Shown piece after piece: positions 1-8,958 of a stretch of 64,000 bases of DNA. Each line of letters starts with the position of its first letter. Position 1 is the first letter of the stretch. This DNA is from Candidatus Nitrotoga sp. CP45 (lineage in GTDB: Bacteria > Pseudomonadota > Gammaproteobacteria > Burkholderiales > Gallionellaceae): the NCBI GenBank assembly GCA_003402375.1, contig QFXJ01000040.1:124001-188000 (forward strand), read 5' to 3'. Under the pieces are notes generated by a model that had not been told where the DNA came from, searched no databases, and saw only the letters and a program-made list of their open reading frames with translations. The translations under genes and the position numbers were made by a program.

Positions 1-148
1 GTTAGCTATTAGCTGAAGTAAAGATGACTAAATACCATAGGCTGAAAATAGGGTAGAGGCCAATCGAACTGTTTATGGGCTAGCAACAATCGCTGCACCA
101 ACCTATTAATTAATAATCTACATTTAATAATTTACATCCGATAACTTT
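1..148. other. Leader region before guaA
   Basis: An AT-rich stretch without a gene. Nothing that could be called a riboswitch or strong promoter is seen; it probably holds the guaA leader. Confidence 0.4.
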
Positions 149-1714
149 ATGTCCCGCCAAAAAATTCTGATTCTCGATTTTGGTTCGCAATATACCCAGC
201 TTATAGCCCGCTGTGTGCGTGAATCTCATGTTTACTGCGAGCTGCATCCTTTCGACGTAGATGATGAATTCATTCGCGACTTCAAGCCGGCTGGCATCAT
301 TCTTTCGGGCGGCCCCAATTCAGTGACGGAAGGTGATGCCCCGCGTGCACCGCAAGTGGTATTTGAACTGGGCGTGCCGGTGCTAGGTATTTGTTACGGT
401 ATGCAAACCATGGCCGCGCAATTGGGTGGGGAAGTAGAAGTCGGCCTGGTGCGCGAATTCGGCTATGCGGAAATCCGTGCACGCGGCCATTCAAAATTAT
501 TTCGCGACATTCAGGATCGTATCAACGAGGCCGGCCACGGCTTGCTGGATGTGTGGATGAGCCACGGCGACAAGGTTACCCTGCTGCCGCCGGGCTTCAC
601 GGTGATTGCTTCCAATGCAATCACGCAGATTGCCGGTATGGCCGACGAAGCACGCCGTTTCTACTCGGTACAATTTCATCCGGAAGTGACCCACACTCCG
701 CAAGGCAAGGCGATAATCAGCCGCTTTGTGCATGACATCTGCGGCTGCGGGCAGGATTGGAACATGCCCGATTACATCAGTGAAGCGGTAGAAAAAATCC
801 GCGCCCAAGTCGGTCAGGAAGAAGTCATCCTCGGCCTGTCTGGCGGAGTGGATTCTTCCGTGGCAGCAGCATTGTTGCATCGGGCCATTGGCACGCAACT
901 CACCTGCGTATTTGTGGACAATGGCCTGTTGCGCTTGAATGAAGCCAAGCAAGTTATGGAAACTTTTGCTAAAAATCTGGGCGTGAAAGTTATCCACGTT
1001 GATGCTGGCGCAGAATTCATGAAACATTTGGCAGGTGTGTCTGATCCCGAGCAAAAACGCAAAATTATCGGGCGTGAATTTGTCGAAGTATTCCAGCGCG
1101 AAGCCGCCAAATTGCCGCAGGCTAAATGGCTGGCGCAAGGCACCATTTATCCTGACGTGATCGAATCTGCTGGCGCCAAAACCAAAAAGGCACACGCCAT
1201 CAAATCACACCACAACGTCGGCGGCCTGCCCGATACCTTGCATCTTAAGCTGCTGGAACCGTTGCGCGAACTGTTCAAGGACGAAGTGCGCGAACTTGGC
1301 GTGGCGCTCGGCTTGCCGCGCGACATGGTGTATCGCCACCCATTCCCGGGACCGGGGTTGGGTGTGCGCATCCTCGGCGAAGTCAAGCGAGAGTACGCCG
1401 ACTTATTGCGTCGTGCTGATGCAATCTTCATTGAAGAGCTACATACGTCCGGCTGGTATGAGAAAACCGCGCAGGCATTTGTTGTCTTTCTGCCAGTAAA
1501 GTCGGTGGGCGTGATGGGTGATGGCCGCACTTATGAGTGGGTGGTAGCGCTGCGTGCGGTGCAAACGCAGGACTTCATGACCGCACATTGGGCAGAATTG
1601 CCGCATGCCTTGCTAGCCAAAATATCGAACCGCATTATCAACGAAGTGCGAGGCATTAACCGAGTGGTTTATGATATTTCCGGGAAGCCGCCTGCTACTA
1701 TTGAGTGGGAATGA
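149..1714 (+). CDS. guaA: GMP synthase (glutamine-hydrolysing)
   Basis: This enzyme converts XMP, ATP and glutamine to GMP in the last step of cytosolic guanine nucleotide synthesis. The 521-residue protein has the normal full length and domain order. The N-terminal class I glutamine amidotransferase carries the nucleophile cysteine in GICYGMQ and the histidine-glutamate pair in QFHPEVTH. The ATP-pyrophosphatase domain has the PP-loop [11 protein letters not shown]. The C-terminal dimerisation domain ends in the family-typical KPPATIEWE. The ATG start follows an AT-rich leader with no strong Shine-Dalgarno sequence. guaB, often the upstream partner, is not visible in the 148 bases before it. 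The identification is secure. Confidence 0.98.
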   Translation: MSRQKILILDFGSQYTQLIARCVRESHVYCELHPFDVDDEFIRDFKPAGIILSGGPNSVTEGDAPRAPQVVFELGVPVLGICYGMQTMAAQLGGEVEVGLVREFGYAEIRARGHSKLFRDIQDRINEAGHGLLDVWMSHGDKVTLLPPGFTVIASNAITQIAGMADEARRFYSVQFHPEVTHTPQGKAIISRFVHDICGCGQDWNMPDYISEAVEKIRAQVGQEEVILGLSGGVDSSVAAALLHRAIGTQLTCVFVDNGLLRLNEAKQVMETFAKNLGVKVIHVDAGAEFMKHLAGVSDPEQKRKIIGREFVEVFQREAAKLPQAKWLAQGTIYPDVIESAGAKTKKAHAIKSHHNVGGLPDTLHLKLLEPLRELFKDEVRELGVALGLPRDMVYRHPFPGPGLGVRILGEVKREYADLLRRADAIFIEELHTSGWYEKTAQAFVVFLPVKSVGVMGDGRTYEWVVALRAVQTQDFMTAHWAELPHALLAKISNRIINEVRGINRVVYDISGKPPATIEWE

Positions 1715-1857
1715 TTTGAGGTTGTTTGAAGGCTATCGATAACTACTCTGGTTGAAACGCTGAACCGGGTAGGCAAACCGGTCAAATTTGCCATCGGTTA
1801 ATGCACATCTAACTAACCGCCATCTCTCGGCGCGGCGTGCCATCTCCAGGGGAAAAC

Positions 1858-2655
1858 GTGACAGAGAGCCAATCTGACGACGAAAAGTTTTATGGCAGCG
1901 AGGACCGCCACGACGGTGGGCCATGCTACATGGTACCTGGTGATATTCCAGACGGCAAACTGCACACTGCGCTGGGACAGCTTTGCTTTCTGCAATCGGA
2001 TCCCTATTTCCGGACACAGGCTTTCAATCTTGACATGACGGATAGGTTCCTCATGGAACTTGAGTACGCGACGTTGCGTGAATGGTCCGAGACTGAACGC
2101 ACACCGCCCCAGACATATTTTCTTAATGCCCAATCGCAAATGTGGATTTTCGCCGCCTACGAACTACAGCGATCTTGGCGCGAGTGGGCCAGCGAGATCA
2201 AGAAATGGTCTGCCACTGGTGGCTTGAATCACAAACTTGTATCAATGAAAAGCCAAGCTGAAGACTTCAGCCACTTTGGCATTGAAGCCAAAATCGACCA
2301 GCTGGAGGAGGTGATTGCGAAGCCAGAGCTGGTTCATCTGATCGAGGCGCATCTAGATTACACATACATTTCCTTCAAGAGGCTGGAATTCTTGCGCGTT
2401 GCATTGGCAAAAAATCAAGTCAGTGGGAAACAGAAATTGATTCCGTCGATGCCGACCCATGGCCGGATTAACAAAGAATGTGGGGCATTGGACTATGCAC
2501 TTCAGAATGGGAAGTACATCATCGGAGAGATGAGCCGCCGCGATGTGGCAGATGCTATACGCGAACTTGATCTTATAGCTGCACCTCCACTCAAGGAGAA
2601 TTTAGCTTCCTTCGATGCCTATATGAAAGGGCCTGGCAATGAAATCTTCTTGTGA
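1858..2655 (+). CDS. Unknown protein upstream of GHKL ATPase-nuclease
   Basis: I do not recognise the family. The track begins at a GTG at 1837, but a second GTG at 1858 sits just after an AGGGGA-like ribosome site, so I prefer 1858 (about 265 residues, start VTESQSDDEK). The protein is soluble and mostly alpha-helical in appearance, rich in charged and aromatic residues, with no signal peptide or membrane segment. An SQMWIFAAYELQRSWREW stretch and a long helical middle are the most distinctive parts. It lies about 100 bases upstream of the ATPase-nuclease gene on the same strand, so the two probably act together. Its role could be regulator, sensor or structural partner; this is inferred from context only. 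Confidence 0.6.
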   Translation: MTESQSDDEKFYGSEDRHDGGPCYMVPGDIPDGKLHTALGQLCFLQSDPYFRTQAFNLDMTDRFLMELEYATLREWSETERTPPQTYFLNAQSQMWIFAAYELQRSWREWASEIKKWSATGGLNHKLVSMKSQAEDFSHFGIEAKIDQLEEVIAKPELVHLIEAHLDYTYISFKRLEFLRVALAKNQVSGKQKLIPSMPTHGRINKECGALDYALQNGKYIIGEMSRRDVADAIRELDLIAAPPLKENLASFDAYMKGPGNEIFL

Positions 2656-2758
2656 ATGGAGCGTAATTGTGTCAGGCCTTCCTGAGTAGCCTTTTTAGTA
2701 TTCATGTGGATGATGCCCTGCTGTCGGTAGACAATAAAAAGATAATTGAAGGATAAAA

Positions 2759-4759
2759 ATGCTAGCGAACATAAAGGGATTAGTTGATCGATTGGATCTG
2801 TCACAGGCCAAGGCAATGATGCCGCTCTTTGAGGCCATATCGAATGCGATCGAGGCCATTGAGGAACATCGAAACGGTTTCTCAAACCACTTGGTTCGCA
2901 TCCGGCTAGTAGCGACACACGATCTGGCTTATCAAGGAGGTGATGATGTTTTAATGATTGACGGCTTTGATATCACAGATGATGGTGTTGGCTTTGATGA
3001 TGCCAATTTGGCTTCATTTCAAGAGGCGCACACGCTTTCAAAGGTTAAGGTTGGCGGCAAAGGAGTTGGGCGCTTTACCTTTTTGAAGGTATTTGCGAGC
3101 GTGCAAATTCGAAGCGTCTTTCAGCGTCAAAGCGAAACTTTTTTACGTGAATTTGAGTTCTCCATCGCGAATGAATTGAAAGGCGCGGATGATGTAAGGT
3201 CCGCCACCGAATCACGGGGAACCACGCTCTCAATGCGTGGTATGGATTCCAAATACAAGGGCGGCTGGCCCCATGATCCAGCCATTATCGCAGAGCGCAT
3301 CCTCGCGCATTTCCTTATTCGGTTCGCAGCGCGTTCGTGCCCGCCTATGGTGTTGGAATCGCCTGGGCATGCATCCATTGATCTTCATGCTCTCTTTCAA
3401 TCGACTGTGCTGTCGCACATTGAGGAACGGTTCTTTGATGTGCTGGGCCAAACCTTCGCCCTACAAGCATATCGGCACCGCGATGGTCGTTCTCGACACG
3501 ACCTATACTTGTGTGCAAATGGGCGAGAAGTCACGGCAAACAAGCTGCGTGATCTTCTGCCCGAGCTGCCAGAACGCCTGCTAGACGGCGATCAGGAGCC
3601 ATACACGCTGATTGTCCTCGTTACAGGAGAATATCTCGACGATCACGCCAACCAAGAGCGAACGAGAATTTCCTTCCAGTCCGAGGATGAACCCGATCTG
3701 GACGAAATGCTTGTGTCACGTCAAGCGCTCAATCGCGGCATAGTGGAAACGCTACGCCCGTTGCTTTCGGATGACCTGAAGTCGACAAACGAAGACAAGC
3801 GTCTTCAAATCGAAAAATTCGTCGAACAGGCTCCTGAGTACCGCGCGTTAACTCATCCGCGCTACAAAGAGCTAATTGAACAGCGCATTCAGCCTGGGCT
3901 ACCAACTGAGAAACTCGACGAGGCCCTACTTCATGTGAAGAGGGATGTTGAAGACTCGGTGCGCAAGGAAGTGCGACATGTGGCCGCATTGTTTGAAACC
4001 GAGACGTTTGAGCAGTATCAAGAGCGATTTCAAGTTGTGGCGGAACAAGCCAATGAGCTTGGAAAGGCTCAGCTCGCTGCTTACGTGGCGCACCGGCGGA
4101 CCATTCTTGATCTTGTGAGCCAGAGTCTCAAGAAGGTGCGCATCGACGACAAGTACCCATTTGAAAAGATCCTGCACAAGATGATCTTTCCGATGGGGGC
4201 CACCTCGAAAGACATTTTCTTCGAGCAGCAGAATTTATGGGTTATTGATGAGCGACTTTGCTATCACACCCTTCTTACGTCCGACAAGAAGTTAAACAGT
4301 GTGCCCGGGATGAGAGGAACATCAGGCAAAGAGCCAGACATTTTTGCTTTCTTCTATGACACGCCGATTGGCGTAGCGGAATCGGACAATTTACCTAGTG
4401 GAGGTGTCATCATCATCGAATTCAAAAGACCCGGGCGGGATGACTACGTCAAAGACCCAGCGGATCAGATCATTCAACGTTTTCGGGAGATCAGTGATGG
4501 CAATGTAAACGATATTGATGGACGTCAGATTAACCCGGCGAATCTTCGATTTACCGGATACCTGATAGCCGATCTGAAACCCTCGCTGCATAAACAGGTC
4601 TACGGGCGATATCACAAGACTGCGGATAGTGAAGGTTATTTCTTTAACCTAGCTGCCGGTAATGGTTGTATTGAAATTATCTCTTACGATAAGTTAGTTA
4701 AGGATGCCGAACGCAGAAACCGTATTTTGTTCGCTAAACTGGGCCTCCATAAGCATTGA
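2759..4759 (+). CDS. GHKL-family ATPase with C-terminal PD-(D/E)XK-like domain
   Basis: The N-terminal third is a GHKL (gyrase/Hsp90/MutL/histidine-kinase) ATPase. The N-box is FEAISNAIEAIEE (about residues 23-37), the G1 box is DDGVGFDD (about 77-84), and the glycine-rich G2 box is VGGKGVGRFTFLK (about 97-109). The middle is long and helical with coiled-coil character. Near the C terminus, KEPDIFAFFYD followed by GGVIIIEFKRPGRDDY gives the D...E-x-K arrangement of a PD-(D/E)XK nuclease, as in Shedu- and restriction-type effectors. GHKL ATPases fused or linked to nucleases are known from MutL/MORC-like restriction and defence systems. The ATG follows GAAGGA. The ATPase assignment is strong; the nuclease and the defence role are inferences. 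Confidence 0.75.
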   Translation: MLANIKGLVDRLDLSQAKAMMPLFEAISNAIEAIEEHRNGFSNHLVRIRLVATHDLAYQGGDDVLMIDGFDITDDGVGFDDANLASFQEAHTLSKVKVGGKGVGRFTFLKVFASVQIRSVFQRQSETFLREFEFSIANELKGADDVRSATESRGTTLSMRGMDSKYKGGWPHDPAIIAERILAHFLIRFAARSCPPMVLESPGHASIDLHALFQSTVLSHIEERFFDVLGQTFALQAYRHRDGRSRHDLYLCANGREVTANKLRDLLPELPERLLDGDQEPYTLIVLVTGEYLDDHANQERTRISFQSEDEPDLDEMLVSRQALNRGIVETLRPLLSDDLKSTNEDKRLQIEKFVEQAPEYRALTHPRYKELIEQRIQPGLPTEKLDEALLHVKRDVEDSVRKEVRHVAALFETETFEQYQERFQVVAEQANELGKAQLAAYVAHRRTILDLVSQSLKKVRIDDKYPFEKILHKMIFPMGATSKDIFFEQQNLWVIDERLCYHTLLTSDKKLNSVPGMRGTSGKEPDIFAFFYDTPIGVAESDNLPSGGVIIIEFKRPGRDDYVKDPADQIIQRFREISDGNVNDIDGRQINPANLRFTGYLIADLKPSLHKQVYGRYHKTADSEGYFFNLAAGNGCIEIISYDKLVKDAERRNRILFAKLGLHKH

Positions 4760-5131
4760 TAGTTGAATGCCTATTGCTTGCCTTATTTCTTCCACCGAAC
4801 ACGGTGGTAAGTGCCGAGGAGCGACAACGAGAAGCAGCATCGGATATTCAGGATACCGCTAGCCATTTCGTGACATTAGCCGAATAGGCCTGCGATCCTG
4901 AGCGGACTGGAATTCATAACTAAAGCAACACAAATGAGAAAGGGCTTATGTACTCGGGCAGGATATGCTTACGAACCTTTCTCGAGATTGTCTTCAGTTG
5001 TTCGTCGTAGTGTTCGAATTACAGTGCGTAGACCCATGGCTCGCAGTGGACTGTCGTCGGGCATTTGAAACGCCTGTCATAGTTGCGCAAGGAGCCGTTG
5101 CCCAACAAAACTTTCCAACCCTAAATCAAAA
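4760..5131. other. Intergenic region after the GHKL gene
   Basis: No convincing complete gene is seen. One plus-strand frame stays open just after the ATPase stop (a piece reading SAEERQREAASDIQDTASHF after a hydrophobic stretch, stopping near 4889). It lacks an ATG and a ribosome site and may be the remnant of a small exported protein. The 93-residue plus-strand ORF from 4965 lies mostly antisense to the GlcG-like remnant and is probably not a gene. Confidence 0.4.
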
Positions 5132-5338
5132 TTACTTTAAGCGATCCTTGATCTTTGCGATTCCTGCCTCCGCGCACTGTTCATCGAGATGGCCTCAAGG
5201 TGCACCGCCGATGCCAATAGCGCCAATTGTTTCGCCTTCCACTTGAATGGGTACTCCACCACCTAAGACAATGAAATAATTTATTAAATTAAGATTAGCA
5301 GCTGAGAAATTTTGCAAGCCAGCAATAATCTGCGACAT
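5132..5338 (-). pseudogene. Broken GlcG/HbpS-like (DUF336) heme-binding protein, C-terminal part
   Basis: Reading the minus strand from 5338 gives YFIVLGGGVPIQVEGETIG, then AIGIGGAP, a TGA stop at 5195-5197, then GHLDEQCAEAGIAKIKDRLK and a normal stop. This is the conserved C-terminal half of the GlcG/HbpS (DUF336) family. The TGA falls where the family has glycine (GAPGG), so a single GGA to TGA change explains it. The N-terminal half is missing, because the frame is closed upstream of 5338. The family binds heme or is linked to glycolate use. Here it is a decayed fragment and not listed as an ORF in the track. Confidence 0.75.
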
Positions 5339-5503
5339 AATTCAAATGATTTGCCCCTCCACTAAATCGGATCCTGCTCAATCCACTTAGGGAATGCATC
5401 TAAGCGTGCCAGGAGTACCTTTCAAGATTCCAGAAAGCCGATAGCCTCATTTTAATTACAAAAAAACCTGCTCCAATTAAGGGCTGGCATCGAAGCAAAA
5501 CTC

Positions 5504-8380
5504 TTATGTGCGTAAATGACGCAATGAAAAGAGCGTTCCTAATGCCAGCAGAATGGAGAGAATGATTACGCTCCACGTGGATAGAGCCGGGATGGGGACC
5601 GCTCCGCTGAATTGCGACTGCAGGCCAACTCCGCCTGGATCCGCGATGGTGCTATTGACCGTCAAATCATGGTCACCGATGCCGCCATCAGTGATGGTGA
5701 TAGTGACGGTGTTGCCGACTATGGTTGCCGGGATGGTGTACCAGTGCGCGGCGACGGGGCCGGGTGTCGGACCGTATTTCCAGTACACAGCGTTTGGTGG
5801 CAATGCCGCCGGATAAGTAATGGTAATGGTAGCCGTGCTACCTGGCTGTCCACCTGCCAAAACAAAATCCAATAAACCATAGGGAAAGGTAACTCCGGCA
5901 GGCGGGGCAACAGGGGGCGACTTCGGGTTCCCGCTTAATGGGATAAAACCTCCACTCTGTAAGGCACCGTTTCCTGCAGTGGCAAAAAGCCAAGCACCAT
6001 TACCGCCACCTGTGACCGTGGCTGATGCAGCTCCTGCACCCGTGGAGCCGTTGATGCTGGGCCCACTTACCGATGTTGATAGCGTCGTGCTGGTAAAGGT
6101 ATCGCTCACTCCGCCCACCGCGAGCGTGGTATTGGTCGCGGTGGAGTAGCTTGCCGAAGAAGTGTGCTGCACACACAGATACTGGTTGTTGGTGATCGTG
6201 CCGCTAGTAGCATGGGATACCACATCGCAGGAGCAATCATTGCCCGCGCTGACGCAAGCCGTGCCGCCGCCAGTCGCCGTCCAATTGATCGCAACATTAA
6301 TGCCGGTTATTTTTACCGGAGCAGAGGTCACTACAGAAGAGAGCGTTACACCGCTTTTGTCAACGAAGGTGAAGGCGTTGGGCGTGGTGTTGGGTACGGC
6401 AGGTATCACGTTGTTTGATGCAGCCGATGCCGCACCGGTACCTGCTGCGTTGGTCGCAGTAACCGTGAAGGTGTAAGCCGACCCATTGGTCAGGCCGGTG
6501 ACCGTACAAGGCGATAACGCGCACGTGCCGGTAATGTTGCTCGGCGAGGAGGTCGCCGTATAGCTGGTGATGGCCGCACCGCCATTGTTCACCGGAGCGG
6601 TGAAGTTTACCGTGGCTTGAGCGTTGCCGGCAGTGGCTGTGCCGATGGTCGGTGCGCCGGGAACGGTGGCCGGCATTACGGAATTGCTGGCCGCTGATGC
6701 AGAACCCGCACCGGCACTATTGGTCGCAGTGACCGTGAAGGTGTAAGCCGACCCATTGGTCAGGCCGGTGACCGTGCAAGGCGATGACGCGCACGTGCCG
6801 GTAATGTTGCTCGGCGAGGAGGTCGCCGTGTAGATGGTGATCGCTGCACCGCCATTGTTCACCGGAGCGGTGAAGTTTACCGTGGCTTGAGCGTCGCCGC
6901 CTGTGGCTGTGCCGATGGTCGGTGCGCCGGGAACCACCGCTGCTACTGTAAACGACTGATCAATGTTGCTTGCAGCGACATAAGTGGCGTCGCCAGCTTG
7001 GCTGGCGCGGATGGTGCAGGTGCCTGCGGTGACGATAGTGACGGTAGCTCCAGAAACAGTGCAAACACTGGTAGTTGTTGAACTAAACGCGACAGATAGT
7101 CCGGAGTCGGAAGTGGCCGAGACAGTAAATAGGGGATCGCTGTAGGTCTTGTCGCTGAGGGTGCCGAACGTGATGGTTTGATTGGCCTTGTTAATAGTAA
7201 GACTCTGATCCTCCCATCCACCAATGCCGCTAGGTTCGCCGGTAACGTAGCTGGCGGTGGCCGCGCGAATTGTGCATGTACCACCGGCGACGGCCGTAAT
7301 AGTTGTGCCGGAGATCGTGCACACGGCTGGTGTTCTGGAAGTTTCCGTCACGGCGAGTGCGTTGCCTGAGGTTGCGGTCCACGTTCCCGTTGCACCGCCG
7401 AAGGTCATCGTGGGCGTAGCGCTCCACGTGAATGTATCTGCAGTAAGCGATGTGATGATGACTGAGCCATTGCCACCCGCCGCGTTGACAGAACCGCCGG
7501 TTCCGCCGTCTCCGGAATATGTCGGCCCAAATGAGTTTGTGCTGACCCGGCTGGCACCGGCACCACCGGCAGCCGTACCGCCGCCAATACCACTGCCTCC
7601 GCCACCCCCACCGGCGCCGGCACCACCGCCGCCGCCAGATCCAACACCATCACCGCCGTTACCGTTACTACCCGTGGTTCCGTCGCTATGCCAGTCACTG
7701 CCATTCCCGCCACCTGCATTGATACTGGGGGGGCCTGCGGTGTAATCGCCGCTTGCACCGACTCCACCCGTGTCAGTCACAGCTAGCCCTTCAGCCCCCG
7801 GGTAGCATAGGTTGATAACGGGGGCGAGGGGAGTTGTGCATGATGCTGGTTGGGTCGGGGTTGAGATAATTGTTCCGCCACTGCCGCCGGACACGGCGTG
7901 ACTTCCAGAGCTTCCCCCGCCCCCACCGCCGGCAATGATTTGCACAGTCGTGCCGTCGATAACCGATGTGGAACCACCACCACCGCCAGCGCCGGTGACG
8001 CCGTTGCCGCCTATGCCTTCTCCGGTTCCGCCAGCGGAGCCGCCAGACCCACTTTGGCCCCCGGTTCCAATCTTGATGGTCAGTTGTTCATTGGCGGTCA
8101 CTGGCTGATAGGTGACAACTTTTGCCCCGCTTCCGCCACTGCTGGCTGTAGATCCACCGCCACCTCCCCCACCCTTGGCAACAATCTGGAGCATGGTGAC
8201 GCCGGTTGCGGGAACAGCGTAAATGTTGTTTGATAGATACGTGATGGTTGCAGCAAATGAAGGCAGGGACCAACTGCCAAGAAATACTGCAGGCAGCCCC
8301 ATTAAAAAAACAATGCGCCAAGCCAGCCAGACCTTGGTTAACTGTCGGCCGCATTTTGCAAGCACTGTCTTTATATACAT
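5504..8380 (-). CDS. Large glycine-rich, Fn3-containing IPTL-CTERM surface protein
   Basis: This 958-residue protein has a long N-terminal signal region ending near SLPSFA (about residue 44). A glycine-rich domain follows (about 65-310, many GGGGGGS-type runs), then beta-rich repeats of the kind seen in bacterial adhesins (about 320-480). Two almost identical fibronectin type III domains come next (each starting VPGAPTIGTAT, about 480-665). A choice-of-anchor-U-like domain (YWKYGP...HWYTIP...DGGIGDHDL) precedes the C terminus. The protein ends VPIPALSTWSVIILSILLAL plus basic residues, a good IPTL-CTERM sorting signal: motif, membrane helix, basic tail. It should be exported and processed by exosortase H, whose gene lies in this window near 29.3 kb. 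Adhesin or matrix function is inferred. Confidence 0.88.
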   Translation of the reverse strand: MYIKTVLAKCGRQLTKVWLAWRIVFLMGLPAVFLGSWSLPSFAATITYLSNNIYAVPATGVTMLQIVAKGGGGGGGSTASSGGSGAKVVTYQPVTANEQLTIKIGTGGQSGSGGSAGGTGEGIGGNGVTGAGGGGGSTSVIDGTTVQIIAGGGGGGSSGSHAVSGGSGGTIISTPTQPASCTTPLAPVINLCYPGAEGLAVTDTGGVGASGDYTAGPPSINAGGGNGSDWHSDGTTGSNGNGGDGVGSGGGGGAGAGGGGGGSGIGGGTAAGGAGASRVSTNSFGPTYSGDGGTGGSVNAAGGNGSVIITSLTADTFTWSATPTMTFGGATGTWTATSGNALAVTETSRTPAVCTISGTTITAVAGGTCTIRAATASYVTGEPSGIGGWEDQSLTINKANQTITFGTLSDKTYSDPLFTVSATSDSGLSVAFSSTTTSVCTVSGATVTIVTAGTCTIRASQAGDATYVAASNIDQSFTVAAVVPGAPTIGTATGGDAQATVNFTAPVNNGGAAITIYTATSSPSNITGTCASSPCTVTGLTNGSAYTFTVTATNSAGAGSASAASNSVMPATVPGAPTIGTATAGNAQATVNFTAPVNNGGAAITSYTATSSPSNITGTCALSPCTVTGLTNGSAYTFTVTATNAAGTGAASAASNNVIPAVPNTTPNAFTFVDKSGVTLSSVVTSAPVKITGINVAINWTATGGGTACVSAGNDCSCDVVSHATSGTITNNQYLCVQHTSSASYSTATNTTLAVGGVSDTFTSTTLSTSVSGPSINGSTGAGAASATVTGGGNGAWLFATAGNGALQSGGFIPLSGNPKSPPVAPPAGVTFPYGLLDFVLAGGQPGSTATITITYPAALPPNAVYWKYGPTPGPVAAHWYTIPATIVGNTVTITITDGGIGDHDLTVNSTIADPGGVGLQSQFSGAVPIPALSTWSVIILSILLALGTLFSLRHLRT
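6454..6934. repeat. Near-identical 267-base direct repeat encoding two Fn3 domains
   Basis: The segment starting GGTCGCAGTAACCGTGAAGG at 6454 recurs with very few changes from 6721, a period of 267 bases or 89 codons. Each copy encodes one Fn3 domain of the IPTL-CTERM protein. The near identity at DNA level indicates recent duplication or gene conversion, and the unit could expand or contract in frame. Confidence 0.85.
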
Positions 8381-8569
8381 GGAAAAACTCTACTTTCTTG
8401 CGCGTGCAGCAAACAAAACACGCAATGGCTTAACTGCCACTAAGTATTGTAGAAAACCTGTAGTTTTCGTCTTCAAAACAGGGAGTGATGTGCGACATTC
8501 CTTCATTTTTTCGTCTTCCGAGAGGCAGGACTCATACTACCAGTTTTGTCTGTTGCTGAGAGCGGTGCC

Positions 8570-8755
8570 TGTCACTCAATAACTGTGTCGGTGACTTGTA
8601 GCCCAGCGTCGAGTGTAACTGGCGGTTGTAAAACACATTAATGTATTCAACGTTATGACTATCACCTTGTCCACGGTCTTAAAACGTTCGCCTACACCCG
8701 CTCGTTCTTAAAGCTGCCGATCGAGCTTTCGGTCGGCACATTGTAATTACGGCAT
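8570..8755 (-). pseudogene. IS3-family transposase (OrfB) C-terminal remnant
   Basis: The minus strand encodes, in two frames, the tail of an IS3-type integrase-like transposase: SIGSFKNERV, then after a frame change YINVFYNRQLHSTLGYKSPT and QLLSD. The FYN...HSxLGYxSP signature is characteristic of IS3-group OrfB. No inverted repeat or OrfA is seen nearby, so this is debris between the surface-protein gene and the epimerase gene. Confidence 0.75.
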
Positions 8756-8958
8756 AACTTGAATGAATATTAGCCTTAACTGAAACCTCGTTTTCCCCGC
8801 AACTTCTTTTGCGGCTCATGGCTCATCAAGCAAGTCAGAACACAGGTAAGACGCATTCTTTTTGCTTGGTTTGGAGTGCGTTGTCGCATCTGCTGCGGCA
8901 GCGTGATAGCAATTCTCTGTGTAAGCAATTTTGGCTTAATTCATGTATGCTGGCCCGC

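Noticed and set aside
497-1195. 232-residue minus-strand ORF
   Set aside because: Antisense to guaA.
7257-7745. Pro/Val-rich plus-strand ORF of 162 residues
   Set aside because: Antisense to the glycine-rich domain; glycine codons read backwards give proline runs.
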